Positions 7,980 through 16,857 of a stretch of DNA of 42,196 nucleotides are shown piece by piece. The notes beneath the pieces were generated by a model that ran no database searches, was not told the DNA's origin, and saw only the letters and a program-made list of their open reading frames with translations. The stretch's first letter is position 1, and each line of letters opens with the position of its first letter. This stretch comes from CAYPZL01 sp964415045 (GTDB taxonomy: Bacteria; Planctomycetota; Phycisphaerae; Sedimentisphaerales; Anaerobacaceae): assembly GCA_964415045.1 (NCBI GenBank), contig CAYPZL010000025.1:1-42196 (forward strand), read 5' to 3'. A program made the translations under genes and the position numbers.

Positions 7980-8206
7980 GGTCGTTCTCCTTTACAGGAA
8001 TCGCCGCGATTCATCGCCCGGGCGCGCCCCGGATCGACTCACGCCAAGCCGGTGATAGTATAAAGCGCAGAATGAGATTCTGATGAGAAAACGAGGCTTC
8101 TCCGATGCTTTTTTCCCGCGAACACGGAACCGACCACCAGGGTGAGAATGCCGCGGTGGCGCGGCTGACGGCCAACGCGTCTCGCGGGGGATTTGTGGCT
8201 CTTCCT

Positions 8207-9295
8207 TCATTGCTCGCGCGCGAAGCGGAAGGAAGCCAGGAGTTCTACTTCTTTGGGGTCGTAGGGGGTTCCGTCTTTGTGGAAGGTGTCGTGCTGCCAG
8301 ATTCGGGGGGTGGGGGTGTTGGGTTTGGAACCCCAGTGCATGTAGGTCTGGGTGCGGCCGGCGACGAGTCCCCAGTGGTACCAGCCGATTCTGTGCTTCG
8401 AGAACAGGGGCAGGATGCTCTCGAAAGTGTTGCCGCGCTGCCGGAGCAGCCATTCGGTGCAGATGACGGGGCGGCCGTGGGCCCGGCACGTCTCGATCTT
8501 GCGCTCGACGCCGGCGGGGTCGTCGTAGCCGTGGAACGAGACAAGGTCCGACAGCTCCATGATCCGCTTCGACATCGGGCTCTCGAAATTCGTCCAGACC
8601 CCGGTCGTGAGAGGCTGGCGCGGATGCGCCGCGCGGGCCCAGGCAAAGGCGGCTTCCGCCAGGGGCAGGCTCTTTTCGCCCATGCCGCTGTTGCCGGGCT
8701 CGTTGTACAGGTCCCAGATCAGAACGCGCCGGTCTTTGGCAAAGGAGCCGACGATATCTTTGACGTACTTTTCCAGGTCGGGCCAGACCGATCGGTCCGT
8801 CACCCGCTTGAGGCCGGGGCTGGGCACCCAGCCGCTGTTGTGGACGCCGGGAACGGGCTCGTCCTGCTTGCCCAGATATGGTTCCTTGCCCGCGAAGGAG
8901 CAATCGCAGAAGAGGATCAGCATCGTCCGGATGCCGTGCCTGTCGGCGATGGTGAGAAACCGGTCGATGCGTTCTTTCAGGCCCTCGGCATCGTCCTTCC
9001 AGACGAGATACTGCAGGAAGACCCGCACGTTGTTATAACCGGCTTTGCCGGCCCAGCCCAGCTCCTGGTCGATGGTCGCGGGGTCGAACGTCTCGGCCTG
9101 CCACATCTCGGTCATATTGACGGCGGTGCGGGGCAGGTAGTTGCAGCCCCGTATCACCCCGGCTTGCTCGTACCAGTTGAGGATCTTGCCCTTCGGCCAA
9201 CGCGCCGGCGGCGGGTCCGCGACAGCGGCTCTTTCTCCGGCACGGGCAAGAGCCGGCGCAAGGGCCATCAGCACCATGAGCATGTATTTCGTCAC
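8207..9295 (-). CDS. secreted glycoside hydrolase, GH5-type (beta/alpha)8 fold
   Basis: A 362-residue protein from GTG 9295 (GGAAGAGA upstream), or from ATG 9283 four codons in. A short signal peptide ends around ALARAGERA. The TIM-barrel features are clear: RGCNYLPRTAVNMTEMW at the first strand, NVRVFLQYLVW, LILFCDCSF, then DLYNEPGN with the general acid/base Glu199 and VICTEWLLR with the nucleophile Glu281. The spacing and the NEP motif fit clan GH-A (GH5 or a related unclassified group), with homologues often annotated as cellulase or 1,4-beta-xylanase. The substrate cannot be read from sequence. A PQQ-type propeller and a membrane protein lie upstream on the same strand; the membrane protein gene is 50 bases away, so the two may be co-transcribed. 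Confidence 0.85.
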   Translation of the reverse strand: MTKYMLMVLMALAPALARAGERAAVADPPPARWPKGKILNWYEQAGVIRGCNYLPRTAVNMTEMWQAETFDPATIDQELGWAGKAGYNNVRVFLQYLVWKDDAEGLKERIDRFLTIADRHGIRTMLILFCDCSFAGKEPYLGKQDEPVPGVHNSGWVPSPGLKRVTDRSVWPDLEKYVKDIVGSFAKDRRVLIWDLYNEPGNSGMGEKSLPLAEAAFAWARAAHPRQPLTTGVWTNFESPMSKRIMELSDLVSFHGYDDPAGVERKIETCRAHGRPVICTEWLLRQRGNTFESILPLFSKHRIGWYHWGLVAGRTQTYMHWGSKPNTPTPRIWQHDTFHKDGTPYDPKEVELLASFRFAREQ

Positions 9296-9345
9296 AGGAT
9301 CTCTTCCGTGTGTTTCCCGTCCCGCAAGCCGGTGCGGTTGGCCGG

Positions 9346-10062
9346 TTAGATGATCTCCAGGCGGCGAAGGATGGCCTTGGTCCAGCGGGCGCTGCGAATC
9401 TGTGACATCAGCAGCAGGAGCATGGCCACGAACCAATAAACGCTGAAGCGCAAGTAATACACGATCGTGTTGACCATGCTGTTGGACTTGTTGGGGAGCC
9501 ATTCGGCCAATTCGGCCGGGGTGTAGACCACGCCCACCACGCTGGAGCCGAGGATTTTCTGCCAGGGGACCACCAGCACGACCATGATCAGCGACAGGAA
9601 GAAGGCCCGCGCGATGTGGTTGATCCCGCCCAGACGGCCGATGAGCGAGACCATCAGGCTGAAGAACATCGCCAGGCAGTACAGCGCGGCCCCGACGATC
9701 AGGACGCCGTCGACCAGCTCGATGGTGCGGTCCAGGTGGTCGGATTTGACGCCGCCGAGGAAGTCGATCTGGGCCGCGATTCCGGTCTTCTTCGCTGCCG
9801 GTGTATCGTTCATGTCCGCCACGGCGCTGGCGGCGGCGTTTTCGACGGTTGGGGCGGCCGCCTCGGCCGGGACCGAGACGTTCTTGGCCGGGCCTTTTTC
9901 GATCAGCCCCAGATCGATGACCCAGAACACACCCTGGGCCAGCAGGAGGCAGATGAAAACCACCAAAAAGAAAAAGTTCTTCCATCCTCGGAAGACACCC
10001 ACTGCCTCCAGGCAGTCGGTCGTTTCAATCATGTTGCCTTGATCGATTGGGCCTTCATTCAT
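9346..10062 (-). CDS. four-helix membrane protein, family not recognised
   Basis: The protein is 238 residues with ATG 10062 preceded by GGAGAA. Four hydrophobic segments lie at about residues 30-50, 118-141, 151-168 and 205-222. Between the first and second is a 65-residue loop rich in Ala, Pro and charged residues. The motif GRLGGINHIARAFFLS in the second loop and VVPWQKIL are probably the conserved part. The tail is basic (RSARWTKAILRRLEII). It precedes the GH5-type gene by 50 bases on the same strand and could share its transcript. I do not recognise a family and see no catalytic motif. Confidence 0.7.
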   Translation of the reverse strand: MNEGPIDQGNMIETTDCLEAVGVFRGWKNFFFLVVFICLLLAQGVFWVIDLGLIEKGPAKNVSVPAEAAAPTVENAAASAVADMNDTPAAKKTGIAAQIDFLGGVKSDHLDRTIELVDGVLIVGAALYCLAMFFSLMVSLIGRLGGINHIARAFFLSLIMVVLVVPWQKILGSSVVGVVYTPAELAEWLPNKSNSMVNTIVYYLRFSVYWFVAMLLLLMSQIRSARWTKAILRRLEII

Positions 10063-10170
10063 TTCGGATTTCTCCAAATTGAATTCACGGTCTTCCGCAG
10101 ACACAAGGAGGACCTGGTATTCCTCATTTCCGCCGCCCACGACGCTGGCGGGCCCGACAAGTCGCTAACC

Positions 10171-10199
10171 ATTATCCCGAATGATTCCGGGTCGGGCAA
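10171..10199 (-). promoter_or_regulatory. weak candidate promoter for the membrane protein/GH pair
   Basis: On the minus strand TTGCCC (10199-10194) and GATAAT (10176-10171) are 17 bases apart, about 110 bases upstream of ATG 10062. Only the -10 is a good match. Confidence 0.3.
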
Positions 10200-10248
10200 A
10201 TAAATTCTTTGTACACAACCATTTCCGCGCGCGGTGGGCGGATCGACT

Positions 10249-10878
10249 TCAGCTTTGTGCGGGCAAGGGAACGCTACAGCCTCGGATCGCGCGTGATAGG
10301 CCGCACGTGATCAGACCGAGCTTCTCCAGCTCCTCGGCCGGCAGGCCCTCCGGCGCGGCGCGGCAGATGAGCACGAAGCCCAGGCAACGCCCCAGATCGG
10401 CCAGCGGAACCGTTGCCACGGAGACCGTCGCCAGTTCGCTCGGATTGCCCGCCAGGCCCATGCCGAACAGGTCGTCGGCGGTACACATCCGGTTCGATTT
10501 GCAGACGTTCTCGATCAGCTCGGGCGTGAAGCCGTCATGCAGTCGCAGGATCGCAAGATTGAGGTCCTTGTTGCCTTCGACCATGTGCCTTTCGCAGCCG
10601 TCGGGACGCCGCAGGAAGAACGTAACCTCGGCGCCGGGCATTTCCTCCCGGATGAGCCGGCCGGCACAACGCAGCAGGCTTTGCTGGTCCCCCGCCCCCA
10701 GCAGGTCCTTGTAGAAACCGGCGGCGAAACTCATGGCGTTCAGTTTCCGCAGAAACTCGCGCTGGGCGCCGATCAGATCGTGGCACAGTATGTCTATCTG
10801 GTTCGCCTGCTGCTTCCGCTCTCTGTTAAGCCTCTTGACGAGCAGACGCACCCGTCTATGTCGTTGTACCTGACTCAT
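10249..10878 (-). CDS. GAF-like sensory protein with N-terminal coiled coil
   Basis: A 209-residue protein from ATG 10878 with GGAGAC upstream. Residues 1-50 are strongly charged and helical (LLVKRLNRERKQQANQ), a probable coiled coil. The rest has the GAF layout: a helix with LLRCAGRLIREEMPGAEVTF, strands, a central loop with several Cys, and VSVATVPLADLGRCLGFVLI near the end, followed by the closing helix GLPAEELEKLGLITCGLSRA. The GAF assignment is by pattern, not by a diagnostic motif. Such stand-alone proteins usually sense small ligands and partner with kinases or cyclic-nucleotide enzymes, none of which is adjacent. It ends 186 bases before the membrane protein gene. Confidence 0.65.
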   Translation of the reverse strand: MSQVQRHRRVRLLVKRLNRERKQQANQIDILCHDLIGAQREFLRKLNAMSFAAGFYKDLLGAGDQQSLLRCAGRLIREEMPGAEVTFFLRRPDGCERHMVEGNKDLNLAILRLHDGFTPELIENVCKSNRMCTADDLFGMGLAGNPSELATVSVATVPLADLGRCLGFVLICRAAPEGLPAEELEKLGLITCGLSRAIRGCSVPLPAQS

Positions 10879-11236
10879 AGGTCTCCGTGTCCAAAGGGTC
10901 CTGTCATGGCAAGGCAAGCCCGATGCTTACAGTTCGACGGGCCGCCTGCCACGCTTTAGCCTGAATCGCGGACGCAGCGGCGCAGGGGACAGTCGCCCCA
11001 TAAACAGCCGGGTATCACACGTGAACTCGTTCGCGCCGGCGCCGGTGACAGGAAAGACAAAAGGACAATGGGAATTGGCGGGGCGGGCCGCCGGATGTTT
11101 TCGGACGTGCGTTGCGGGCGCCGCAGCGTCTGCTCCGGCCTGCGAACGGGGAGTATTTCCCACCGGCGGGCCGGACCCTTCACGCCGCTGCGCGGCGCGC
11201 AGGCTAACATACGGCGCAGGAATAGACAAAATCCCT
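10879..11236. other. intergenic, no gene recognised
   Basis: Overlapping frames here are Arg/Pro-rich and disagree with the codon pattern of neighbouring genes. No convincing promoter, RNA or repeat was seen in it. Confidence 0.5.
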
Positions 11237-11268
11237 ATGAGACGGACGGCGCCGGTGCGCCGTCTCAT
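11237..11268 (-). terminator. hairpin after the beta-propeller gene, possible terminator
   Basis: ATGAGACGG (11237-11245) pairs with CCGTCTCAT (11260-11268), and an alternative inner stem GGCGC/GCGCC is possible. It lies about 20 bases past the stop of the minus-strand propeller gene. Read on the minus strand it is followed by AGGGATTTTGTC, a weak T-run. Confidence 0.45.
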
Positions 11269-11288
11269 CGACCGTACCCGGGGGGCCG

Positions 11289-14200
11289 TCACCCGTCATT
11301 CATGGCCAGCGCGCGGTCCTGCTGCCGGATGATCTCCACGAAGTGGATGAGCGGAGCCTCCTTCTCGCTCGGGGTCGCTGCCTTGGGGACAAGCTCGAGA
11401 AGAAGGTTGCCCTTGACGGCGACGTCTTTGAATTCCCGAACGACGGCCTTGTCCGTCCCGGCGGAAATCCGTGCGACGTCGAAGTCTTTCAATACGGTGC
11501 GGCCTTGCAGCTTGATGTCGCAGACGCGCCGGCCCGGCTCGTCACCGGGTCGAGACCGGAACCCGAGGCGGACCGTGTAGACGCCCGGTGCCCCGTTCGA
11601 TCCTTGGTCGAGCACGGGGATTTCGCAACGGAGCAGCCCGAGGCAGCCGGAGGTGAAGAGCCACGGTGCTTGCGTCCCGGCGATGTGAACGCCCTTGAAG
11701 TCGTGGCAGAAGTATCCCATATCGGGCGCGATCTGCTCCTTCAGATCGAACTTGATGCCGTAATGGGCGAAGTGGTTCTGACTGTACACGGTGCGCGGAT
11801 TGGGATAGGCCAGCCAGAGCGTGCCGTTCTCGTCTTTCATATCCGCCGGCGCGCCGAAATTCACACCGAGGTGCTGCACGGGCTTGCCGAACGTATCGGG
11901 CACGACCTGACCTTTCTTATTGAACTCGGTATGGTTGACGAAGACGGTCCAGGGCTGAGCGCGGTCCGGCTTGTTCACCAGGGCGTACGAGCAGCGCAGC
12001 GGGAACGAGCAGGTGCAACCGACGCTGGCCTCCGGAACGAGCACGAGACCGCTGGCCGGGATCATGTTGATCCAGCAGCCGGGACGGATGCCGCCGAAGA
12101 TGGCGACGCCGGCGTCGCGTTCGAGGTCGTAGATCGCGGTGCTGGAGGAGCGGTAGAACAGGGCGTTCGGGCAGGCGCTGGTGATGGCGCAGGTGTGTCC
12201 CGGACGCAGAAACTCCCAGGGGACCTGCTTGCCGGTGATGGGATCACGACGCATCTGAATCGCACCCGTGCGCAGATCGCAGGCCCGGGGTTCGATGATG
12301 ATGCGGTCGCCGATGACCACGGGGCGTGTGCGGTAATTGAGGGGGCGCGACCACAGGATCTGTCCCGTGGAGGCCGACAGGGCCACGATGCGGCGGTAGG
12401 CGAGTTGGTTCTCCCGGAAGCGGTAGGCGTCATGATTGCCCACACAGCCGAAGAACAGCAGCACGTCGTTCTGGCAGGCTGAACCCATGGTGTCCCCGCA
12501 GCAACCGGTGAAGTCCACGGGCCTCTCCCAGAGTTTCTTTCCCGTCCGGGCGTCGAGCGCCACGGCCAGCCTGATGTCCGAGGGTGCGTATGAGTCCGCC
12601 TCCTTCATGCTCTCGGTCTCTTCGTAGAGTCCCTTGCGTATGAGCTCCCGGCGTTCCTCCAGGGCCCGGGCCGCCAGGGCGTCGTCGGTGATGCCCTCGG
12701 CGAAGAAGACCTTGCCTTCGCCGACGGACAACGTCAGGTTGGCGATACGCTTGCCCTCGTGGGTCCAGAGCGTCTTGCCGGTATCCGGATCAAGGGCGAA
12801 GGCCATGTCGCCGGTCATCATTCTGCTCGTTACCGAGCCCGCCTCCGGCCTGTAGTTTTCCCAGGAGGGGTAATTGGCCATGGGGTACCACTTGGCGTTC
12901 GATCTCGTGTAGGCCCAGCGTACGTCGTCGCCGGGATTGGCGTGTCGGGCTTTGAGCTGGGCCGCGTAGGGCTGCTTGAGGGGCTCGGCTCGGATGCCGA
13001 AAAGGATGTTTCGGTCGGTCGAGACACAGCCCCAGCGGTAAGTCTTGCCGCCGGCGTCCGGCAGGCCGTAGACCCGCACCGTCTCGCCGGTGGCCGGATC
13101 CAGGCGAAGACACGTATCGTAGGCCCCCACGTACAGGGCCTCTTCCGTCAGGGCCAAGTTGCCCCCGTCCACGTCCACGCGGGCCCGCACGGCCCCGGGG
13201 ATCTGCCGCTCCCACAGGGGTGTCCCGTTGTACGCATCGACGGCCAGGATCCGCTCCTCTCCCTGTATGAACAGGCGGCCGTTCATGGACAGGGGACTGT
13301 GGGCTTTGGCATGCCTTTCCACCATCGCCAGGGGTCCCGGCTCGCCGAACCACAGCACGCCGAGCGGGCCTTTTGCCATCTGGTCGGTCGAGCAGGCGGT
13401 GTTTTGGGGATTGCCGTATTGCTGTGTCCAGCTACCTGCGCCTTCGAGCGCGGGACGCACGTAGGTGCGCCACTGCAAGCCATTGTTTCCGTCGGGCATG
13501 CCGGCGACCACGGTCCCGCCGGCCGGCCGCAGAACGCGGCGCAACTGCTCCCGTGTCACGTCGGCGTCGCCCGTGGTCAACAGGCCGTCGGAAACGATCA
13601 GATTGGCGAAATAGGCGGGCAGGGAGTCAATGTCCCACGGCTCGACCACAACGCGGACGCCCAACAGGCCGGCCGATTGCAGGCGCCGGCGGGCGATACG
13701 ACGCTTACCGGCGTCCTTCTCCAGGCCCACGATCTTGAGATCGGTGATCTGCGTCAGCTCGTAGGCGAGCTGACCCTTGTTGCAATCCAGAACGAGACAG
13801 TAGCCCTTCGTAATCCCGCTTTCCTCAACGATCCGCCGGGCGGCGTCGCGGTAGAGCTGCCTTTGCGGGTGATCGTCGAAGGCCCCGGGATCGAGCGTGA
13901 CTTTGATTTCCTTCGGTGCCGCGCGTCGGCCGCTGTCGGCGAAGCGGCATATTTGCCCCGTGTCCGTGCTGACGAGGAGCCCGTCGCCGCCGGCGGCCAG
14001 ACCCACGGCATTGCCGGCCACCTCCGCTTGCCAGACTTGCCGGCCCGTCTTGGCCTCGACGCCGAGGACCCGGTCGGAGCCGCCCACGAAGAGCATGTCA
14101 CCGGCCAGGATGACGCAGTGGCACCGCGTCGCCGGCAGATGCCAGGTGAAGCAGGAGCCCTGAAGTTGTTTTTCCCGGGCGACATGCTCGGCGGTCCGAC

Positions 14201-15404
14201 GGGTAAGCTCATCGATTCTATTGCGAATCCCGGCCTGCGCGTCGGCATCGGCTTTTTTGAGGTCCTCGCGGAGTCGGGCCAGTTCCTTTCCCATGGCGCT
14301 GCGTTGTTTGCTCGAAGAAGCGACCTCGCGAACGGCCTCGGCGTGCGCTTTGCGGTCTATGGCGTACAGGCCGGCGGGCGTGAGGACATACGCGGTGTTG
14401 CCCCGGAGCGCCATGTCCAGCCCGGGGAACCAGGCGAACACATCTCCCCTGTTGGCGCCCGTCCGGGCGTCGTAGGCGATTTTGTGCGGGGTCCCGGAGC
14501 GGTCCACACCGGCGATGAGCTGCTTGTCGTGCAGCAGGGACCAAGTGCCGCCCTGCTTGCCGCCGGGAGAGGCATAGAAGAGGAACTCTCCCGTGCGACG
14601 GCTGAAGGCGGCGGGCATGGCGCGGCCGGAGGGAACGTACAGCGTATCCTCGGAGGCCAGCAGATAGCCCTGGGGACAGATGCCCCCGTAGCTGAGCTCG
14701 TGGGCCCGGTCGCCGATGGTGTCGTTCTTCCAGACCACGGACCCGTCGTTTGCGTTGAGGGCACAGATGTAGATTCCTTCGTAGGGGAAGACGCCGGCGG
14801 CGCAGTAGAGGACGCCCCGGTCCACCAGCACGCTGGTGCGGACGGGCCAGAGCGAGATCATGCGGCCGTTGCCGAGGACCTTCTCGGCGCTCGGCCCGGG
14901 CCGGTATCTCCAGAGCAGCGATCCGTCATCCGCATCGAGGCAATACACGTACCCGTCGTCCGAGCCGGCGTAAACGCGACCCTCAGAGACGGTCGGGGCA
15001 AACCGGACGGGGCCTTCCGTCGCAAAGCTCCAGGCGATCTTGCCCGAGCGGGCGTCGATGGCGCAGATCTCGTCGGTCACGGAGGAGCCGAAGAAGACGC
15101 GGCCGTTCGCCACCGCCACGTGGAAGGCGTTGTCACTGTGCATGCGCGGCATCTCTTCCGACGGGGTCGGCCACGCGGGCCTGGGTGCGTGCATCGGCGT
15201 ATACGTCCACTGAAGCAACAGGTCGCCCGGCAGCTTCCCGGAGGTGACGCCGCTGCGCGCCGCATCGTGCCGATACGTGGGCCAGTCGCGCGCTGCGGAC
15301 GCACTGGTAACGCTGAAAACGAGAACGCAGCAGACGGTCACCGCCAGGAGGCGTGATCGGCCCGCTCTGACTTTGATACGATGGTTTGGAATCGGCTGGA
15401 TCAT
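11289..15404 (-). CDS. giant secreted PQQ-type beta-propeller with embedded methyltransferase-like and C-terminal malectin-like domains
   Basis: A 1371-residue protein with a signal peptide (about 15-38, ending TSASAA). Residues 40-350 carry propeller blades of the BamB/PQQ type (ICAIDARSGKIAWSF, VYCLDADDGSLLWRYRPG). A coiled-coil insert occupies about 358-413. After further blades, residues 525-635 read as a class I methyltransferase fold: YCLVLDCNKGQLAYEL in the motif I position, IVGLEKD, FANLIVSDGLL, and LRRVLRPAGGTVVAG. More propeller blades run to about 1270, with several Cys pairs (GCCGDTMGSAC, GCTCSFPLRC). The end, about 1275-1371, resembles a malectin-like carbohydrate-binding domain (VYTVRLGFRSR, LIHFVEIIRQQ). 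Large planctomycete proteins of this design are known only as hypothetical. Motif I is degenerate (Asn-Lys in place of Gly-x-Gly), so catalysis is doubtful. Start ATG 15404 has AGGGAG about 12 bases upstream. Confidence 0.8.
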   Translation of the reverse strand: MIQPIPNHRIKVRAGRSRLLAVTVCCVLVFSVTSASAARDWPTYRHDAARSGVTSGKLPGDLLLQWTYTPMHAPRPAWPTPSEEMPRMHSDNAFHVAVANGRVFFGSSVTDEICAIDARSGKIAWSFATEGPVRFAPTVSEGRVYAGSDDGYVYCLDADDGSLLWRYRPGPSAEKVLGNGRMISLWPVRTSVLVDRGVLYCAAGVFPYEGIYICALNANDGSVVWKNDTIGDRAHELSYGGICPQGYLLASEDTLYVPSGRAMPAAFSRRTGEFLFYASPGGKQGGTWSLLHDKQLIAGVDRSGTPHKIAYDARTGANRGDVFAWFPGLDMALRGNTAYVLTPAGLYAIDRKAHAEAVREVASSSKQRSAMGKELARLREDLKKADADAQAGIRNRIDELTRRTAEHVAREKQLQGSCFTWHLPATRCHCVILAGDMLFVGGSDRVLGVEAKTGRQVWQAEVAGNAVGLAAGGDGLLVSTDTGQICRFADSGRRAAPKEIKVTLDPGAFDDHPQRQLYRDAARRIVEESGITKGYCLVLDCNKGQLAYELTQITDLKIVGLEKDAGKRRIARRRLQSAGLLGVRVVVEPWDIDSLPAYFANLIVSDGLLTTGDADVTREQLRRVLRPAGGTVVAGMPDGNNGLQWRTYVRPALEGAGSWTQQYGNPQNTACSTDQMAKGPLGVLWFGEPGPLAMVERHAKAHSPLSMNGRLFIQGEERILAVDAYNGTPLWERQIPGAVRARVDVDGGNLALTEEALYVGAYDTCLRLDPATGETVRVYGLPDAGGKTYRWGCVSTDRNILFGIRAEPLKQPYAAQLKARHANPGDDVRWAYTRSNAKWYPMANYPSWENYRPEAGSVTSRMMTGDMAFALDPDTGKTLWTHEGKRIANLTLSVGEGKVFFAEGITDDALAARALEERRELIRKGLYEETESMKEADSYAPSDIRLAVALDARTGKKLWERPVDFTGCCGDTMGSACQNDVLLFFGCVGNHDAYRFRENQLAYRRIVALSASTGQILWSRPLNYRTRPVVIGDRIIIEPRACDLRTGAIQMRRDPITGKQVPWEFLRPGHTCAITSACPNALFYRSSSTAIYDLERDAGVAIFGGIRPGCWINMIPASGLVLVPEASVGCTCSFPLRCSYALVNKPDRAQPWTVFVNHTEFNKKGQVVPDTFGKPVQHLGVNFGAPADMKDENGTLWLAYPNPRTVYSQNHFAHYGIKFDLKEQIAPDMGYFCHDFKGVHIAGTQAPWLFTSGCLGLLRCEIPVLDQGSNGAPGVYTVRLGFRSRPGDEPGRRVCDIKLQGRTVLKDFDVARISAGTDKAVVREFKDVAVKGNLLLELVPKAATPSEKEAPLIHFVEIIRQQDRALAMNDG

Positions 15405-15685
15405 TTGACATGGCTCCCTATAGCTCTTTTTGAATCGGACGCGACGCTACACAGGTCTTCGGTCATGTTCTTTGCTCCACCGGGCAGTCCCGCGGATCGG
15501 GACACCGACGAGACCAGAATACCCGTCCGCCCCTGGGATTGCAACCGGCATTTGGTCCCAACACCGGCGCCGGCGGACTGCGGCGAGGCGCCGGCTCTGT
15601 GGGCGTCTGGATCGCGGCAGGCCCTGGGGGGGGGCAGGACGTTCGCACGAGCACGTTTTTTCGGGCAGCTTTGAAAAAAAACCGC
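15405..15685. other. divergent intergenic region, no gene recognised
   Basis: The region lies between the divergent propeller gene and the plus-strand surface-protein cluster. Frames across it are Arg/Pro-rich shadows. It holds one small perfect palindrome, GTCCCG/CGGGAC at 15487-15503, of unknown meaning. Confidence 0.45.
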
Positions 15686-15714
15686 TTGACAAGATTGGAG
15701 CGAGGGCGTAAAAG
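15686..15714 (+). promoter_or_regulatory. sigma70-like promoter of the surface-protein/T2SS run
   Basis: TTGACA, a perfect -35 (15686-15691), and TAAAAG (15709-15714) are exactly 17 bases apart. The predicted start near 15721 lies about 170 bases before ATG 15895. It is the only good promoter I saw ahead of the plus-strand genes that follow. Confidence 0.55.
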
Positions 15715-15894
15715 CGCGCCCGCATCAAAATTCTTCCTTGACCGAGGACAGCAGGTCCGAAGCATCGCGCAGAATGCCGCGGCAGGGGAGAGAGCACCGA
15801 CCCGGCCGTCGTCGGGGGTCGTTGGACCTGCGTCAGACAAGCCAGATCAGTCGATACACACGCAGTACTCACTGGGCGGTTCGTGGGGTCGCAA

Positions 15895-16857
15895 ATGATC
15901 GGTCGGTCACAGAGGTCACCTTTTTCGTTAGCGCCTCTTTCGCAGCGCCCGAGGTGCGCGTTCCTGGCAGCGTGCTGGCTGACCGCCGCAGTGTATTGCG
16001 CGGCGCTGTGCTGGAATGACGACCGATTTGCCGGCGCGCCCGACGGGGCGCGTTTCGACACGTTCGATCTGACCGTCGGGCGCAACGAGACGGGACGGTT
16101 TTCGCTGCGCCGCCTGGATGCAAAGGCCGGGTACCAGCCCGCTTTCTACGTCGCCTGGGAGAACCTGGAAGGGGCCAACGGGCAGTTGGGCCTCTTCAAC
16201 ACGGCCCTGCACAAAACGATCATCATCGACGGCCTCGAGGCCAGGTTCTACCACTACCCTGACAACGAAACCGACGGGAAGAACACCGCCGCAGGCCCGG
16301 CCGGACCGCCGCGGCACGGCGGATCCTTTCTTTCGCCGGCGGCCTATGGTGCGTCCCGATCGCCGGAATCCGACGCCCGCCGCGACGACGCGACGGGAGC
16401 GTACCCCACTTCCCCGGTCCGGATGCTGCACGCCCTGGAATATGAATTGCGCGGCGACCTCGAGGGAATCGAGGTGGAGAACTCGCTGCTGATCGATGTC
16501 AGCAATGCCACGAAGCTCGTCATTCGGGATCTGGACTATGCCTTCTTCGAAGGCGAGACGCTGACGCTGGGCGTCAGGTGCAGCCGGGCGACCGTCTCGA
16601 AGTCCGGGTCGGAGCTTGCTCTCCAGGGCCGCGTGGCCATCACCGCCGCCGGAGGCAGCAGGTTGGTGAGCAGTCGAGTGCGCTGGGACCTGAAGAGGAA
16701 TATCTTCACCGTTCCCGGCACGTTTATGATAAACCGCGACGGGACACTGGTCAAAGGACGCGGGATTCGATGCGATCACCGTCTGCAATCGCTCGGCACG
16801 AATGCCGCGTCCGATGGGAAAGGAGAAAAACGATGGGTAAAAAGAGCCTCATTCTGA
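15895..16857 (+). CDS. LptC-like single-pass membrane protein
   Basis: About 320 residues from ATG 15895; an in-frame GTG at 15883 is an alternative. One membrane helix lies near the N-terminus (about residues 20-42). The rest is predicted to be beta-strand-rich and periplasmic. The last 130 residues have the LptC/OstA jelly-roll pattern: EGETLTLGVRCSRATVS, LQGRVAITAAGGSRL, RVRWDLKRNIFTVPG, LVKGRGIRCDHRLQSL. LptC proteins bridge the inner membrane and the periplasmic LPS-transport chain, but no other lpt gene is here, so a role tied to the next gene is possible. The 3' end overlaps the start of the giant surface protein by 25 bases, which suggests translational coupling. A 60-residue disordered stretch rich in Gly, Pro and Ser sits in the middle. 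Confidence 0.65.
   Translation: MIGRSQRSPFSLAPLSQRPRCAFLAACWLTAAVYCAALCWNDDRFAGAPDGARFDTFDLTVGRNETGRFSLRRLDAKAGYQPAFYVAWENLEGANGQLGLFNTALHKTIIIDGLEARFYHYPDNETDGKNTAAGPAGPPRHGGSFLSPAAYGASRSPESDARRDDATGAYPTSPVRMLHALEYELRGDLEGIEVENSLLIDVSNATKLVIRDLDYAFFEGETLTLGVRCSRATVSKSGSELALQGRVAITAAGGSRLVSSRVRWDLKRNIFTVPGTFMINRDGTLVKGRGIRCDHRLQSLGTNAASDGKGEKRWVKRASF

Noticed and set aside
10918..11236. Possible small genes between the GAF-like and propeller genes
   Set aside because: Overlapping Arg/Pro-rich frames on both strands with no start signals.
12759..15356. 865-codon plus-strand frame
   Set aside because: It is antisense to the beta-propeller gene; the GC-rich codon bias of that gene keeps this frame open. 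No signal peptide or domain fits.
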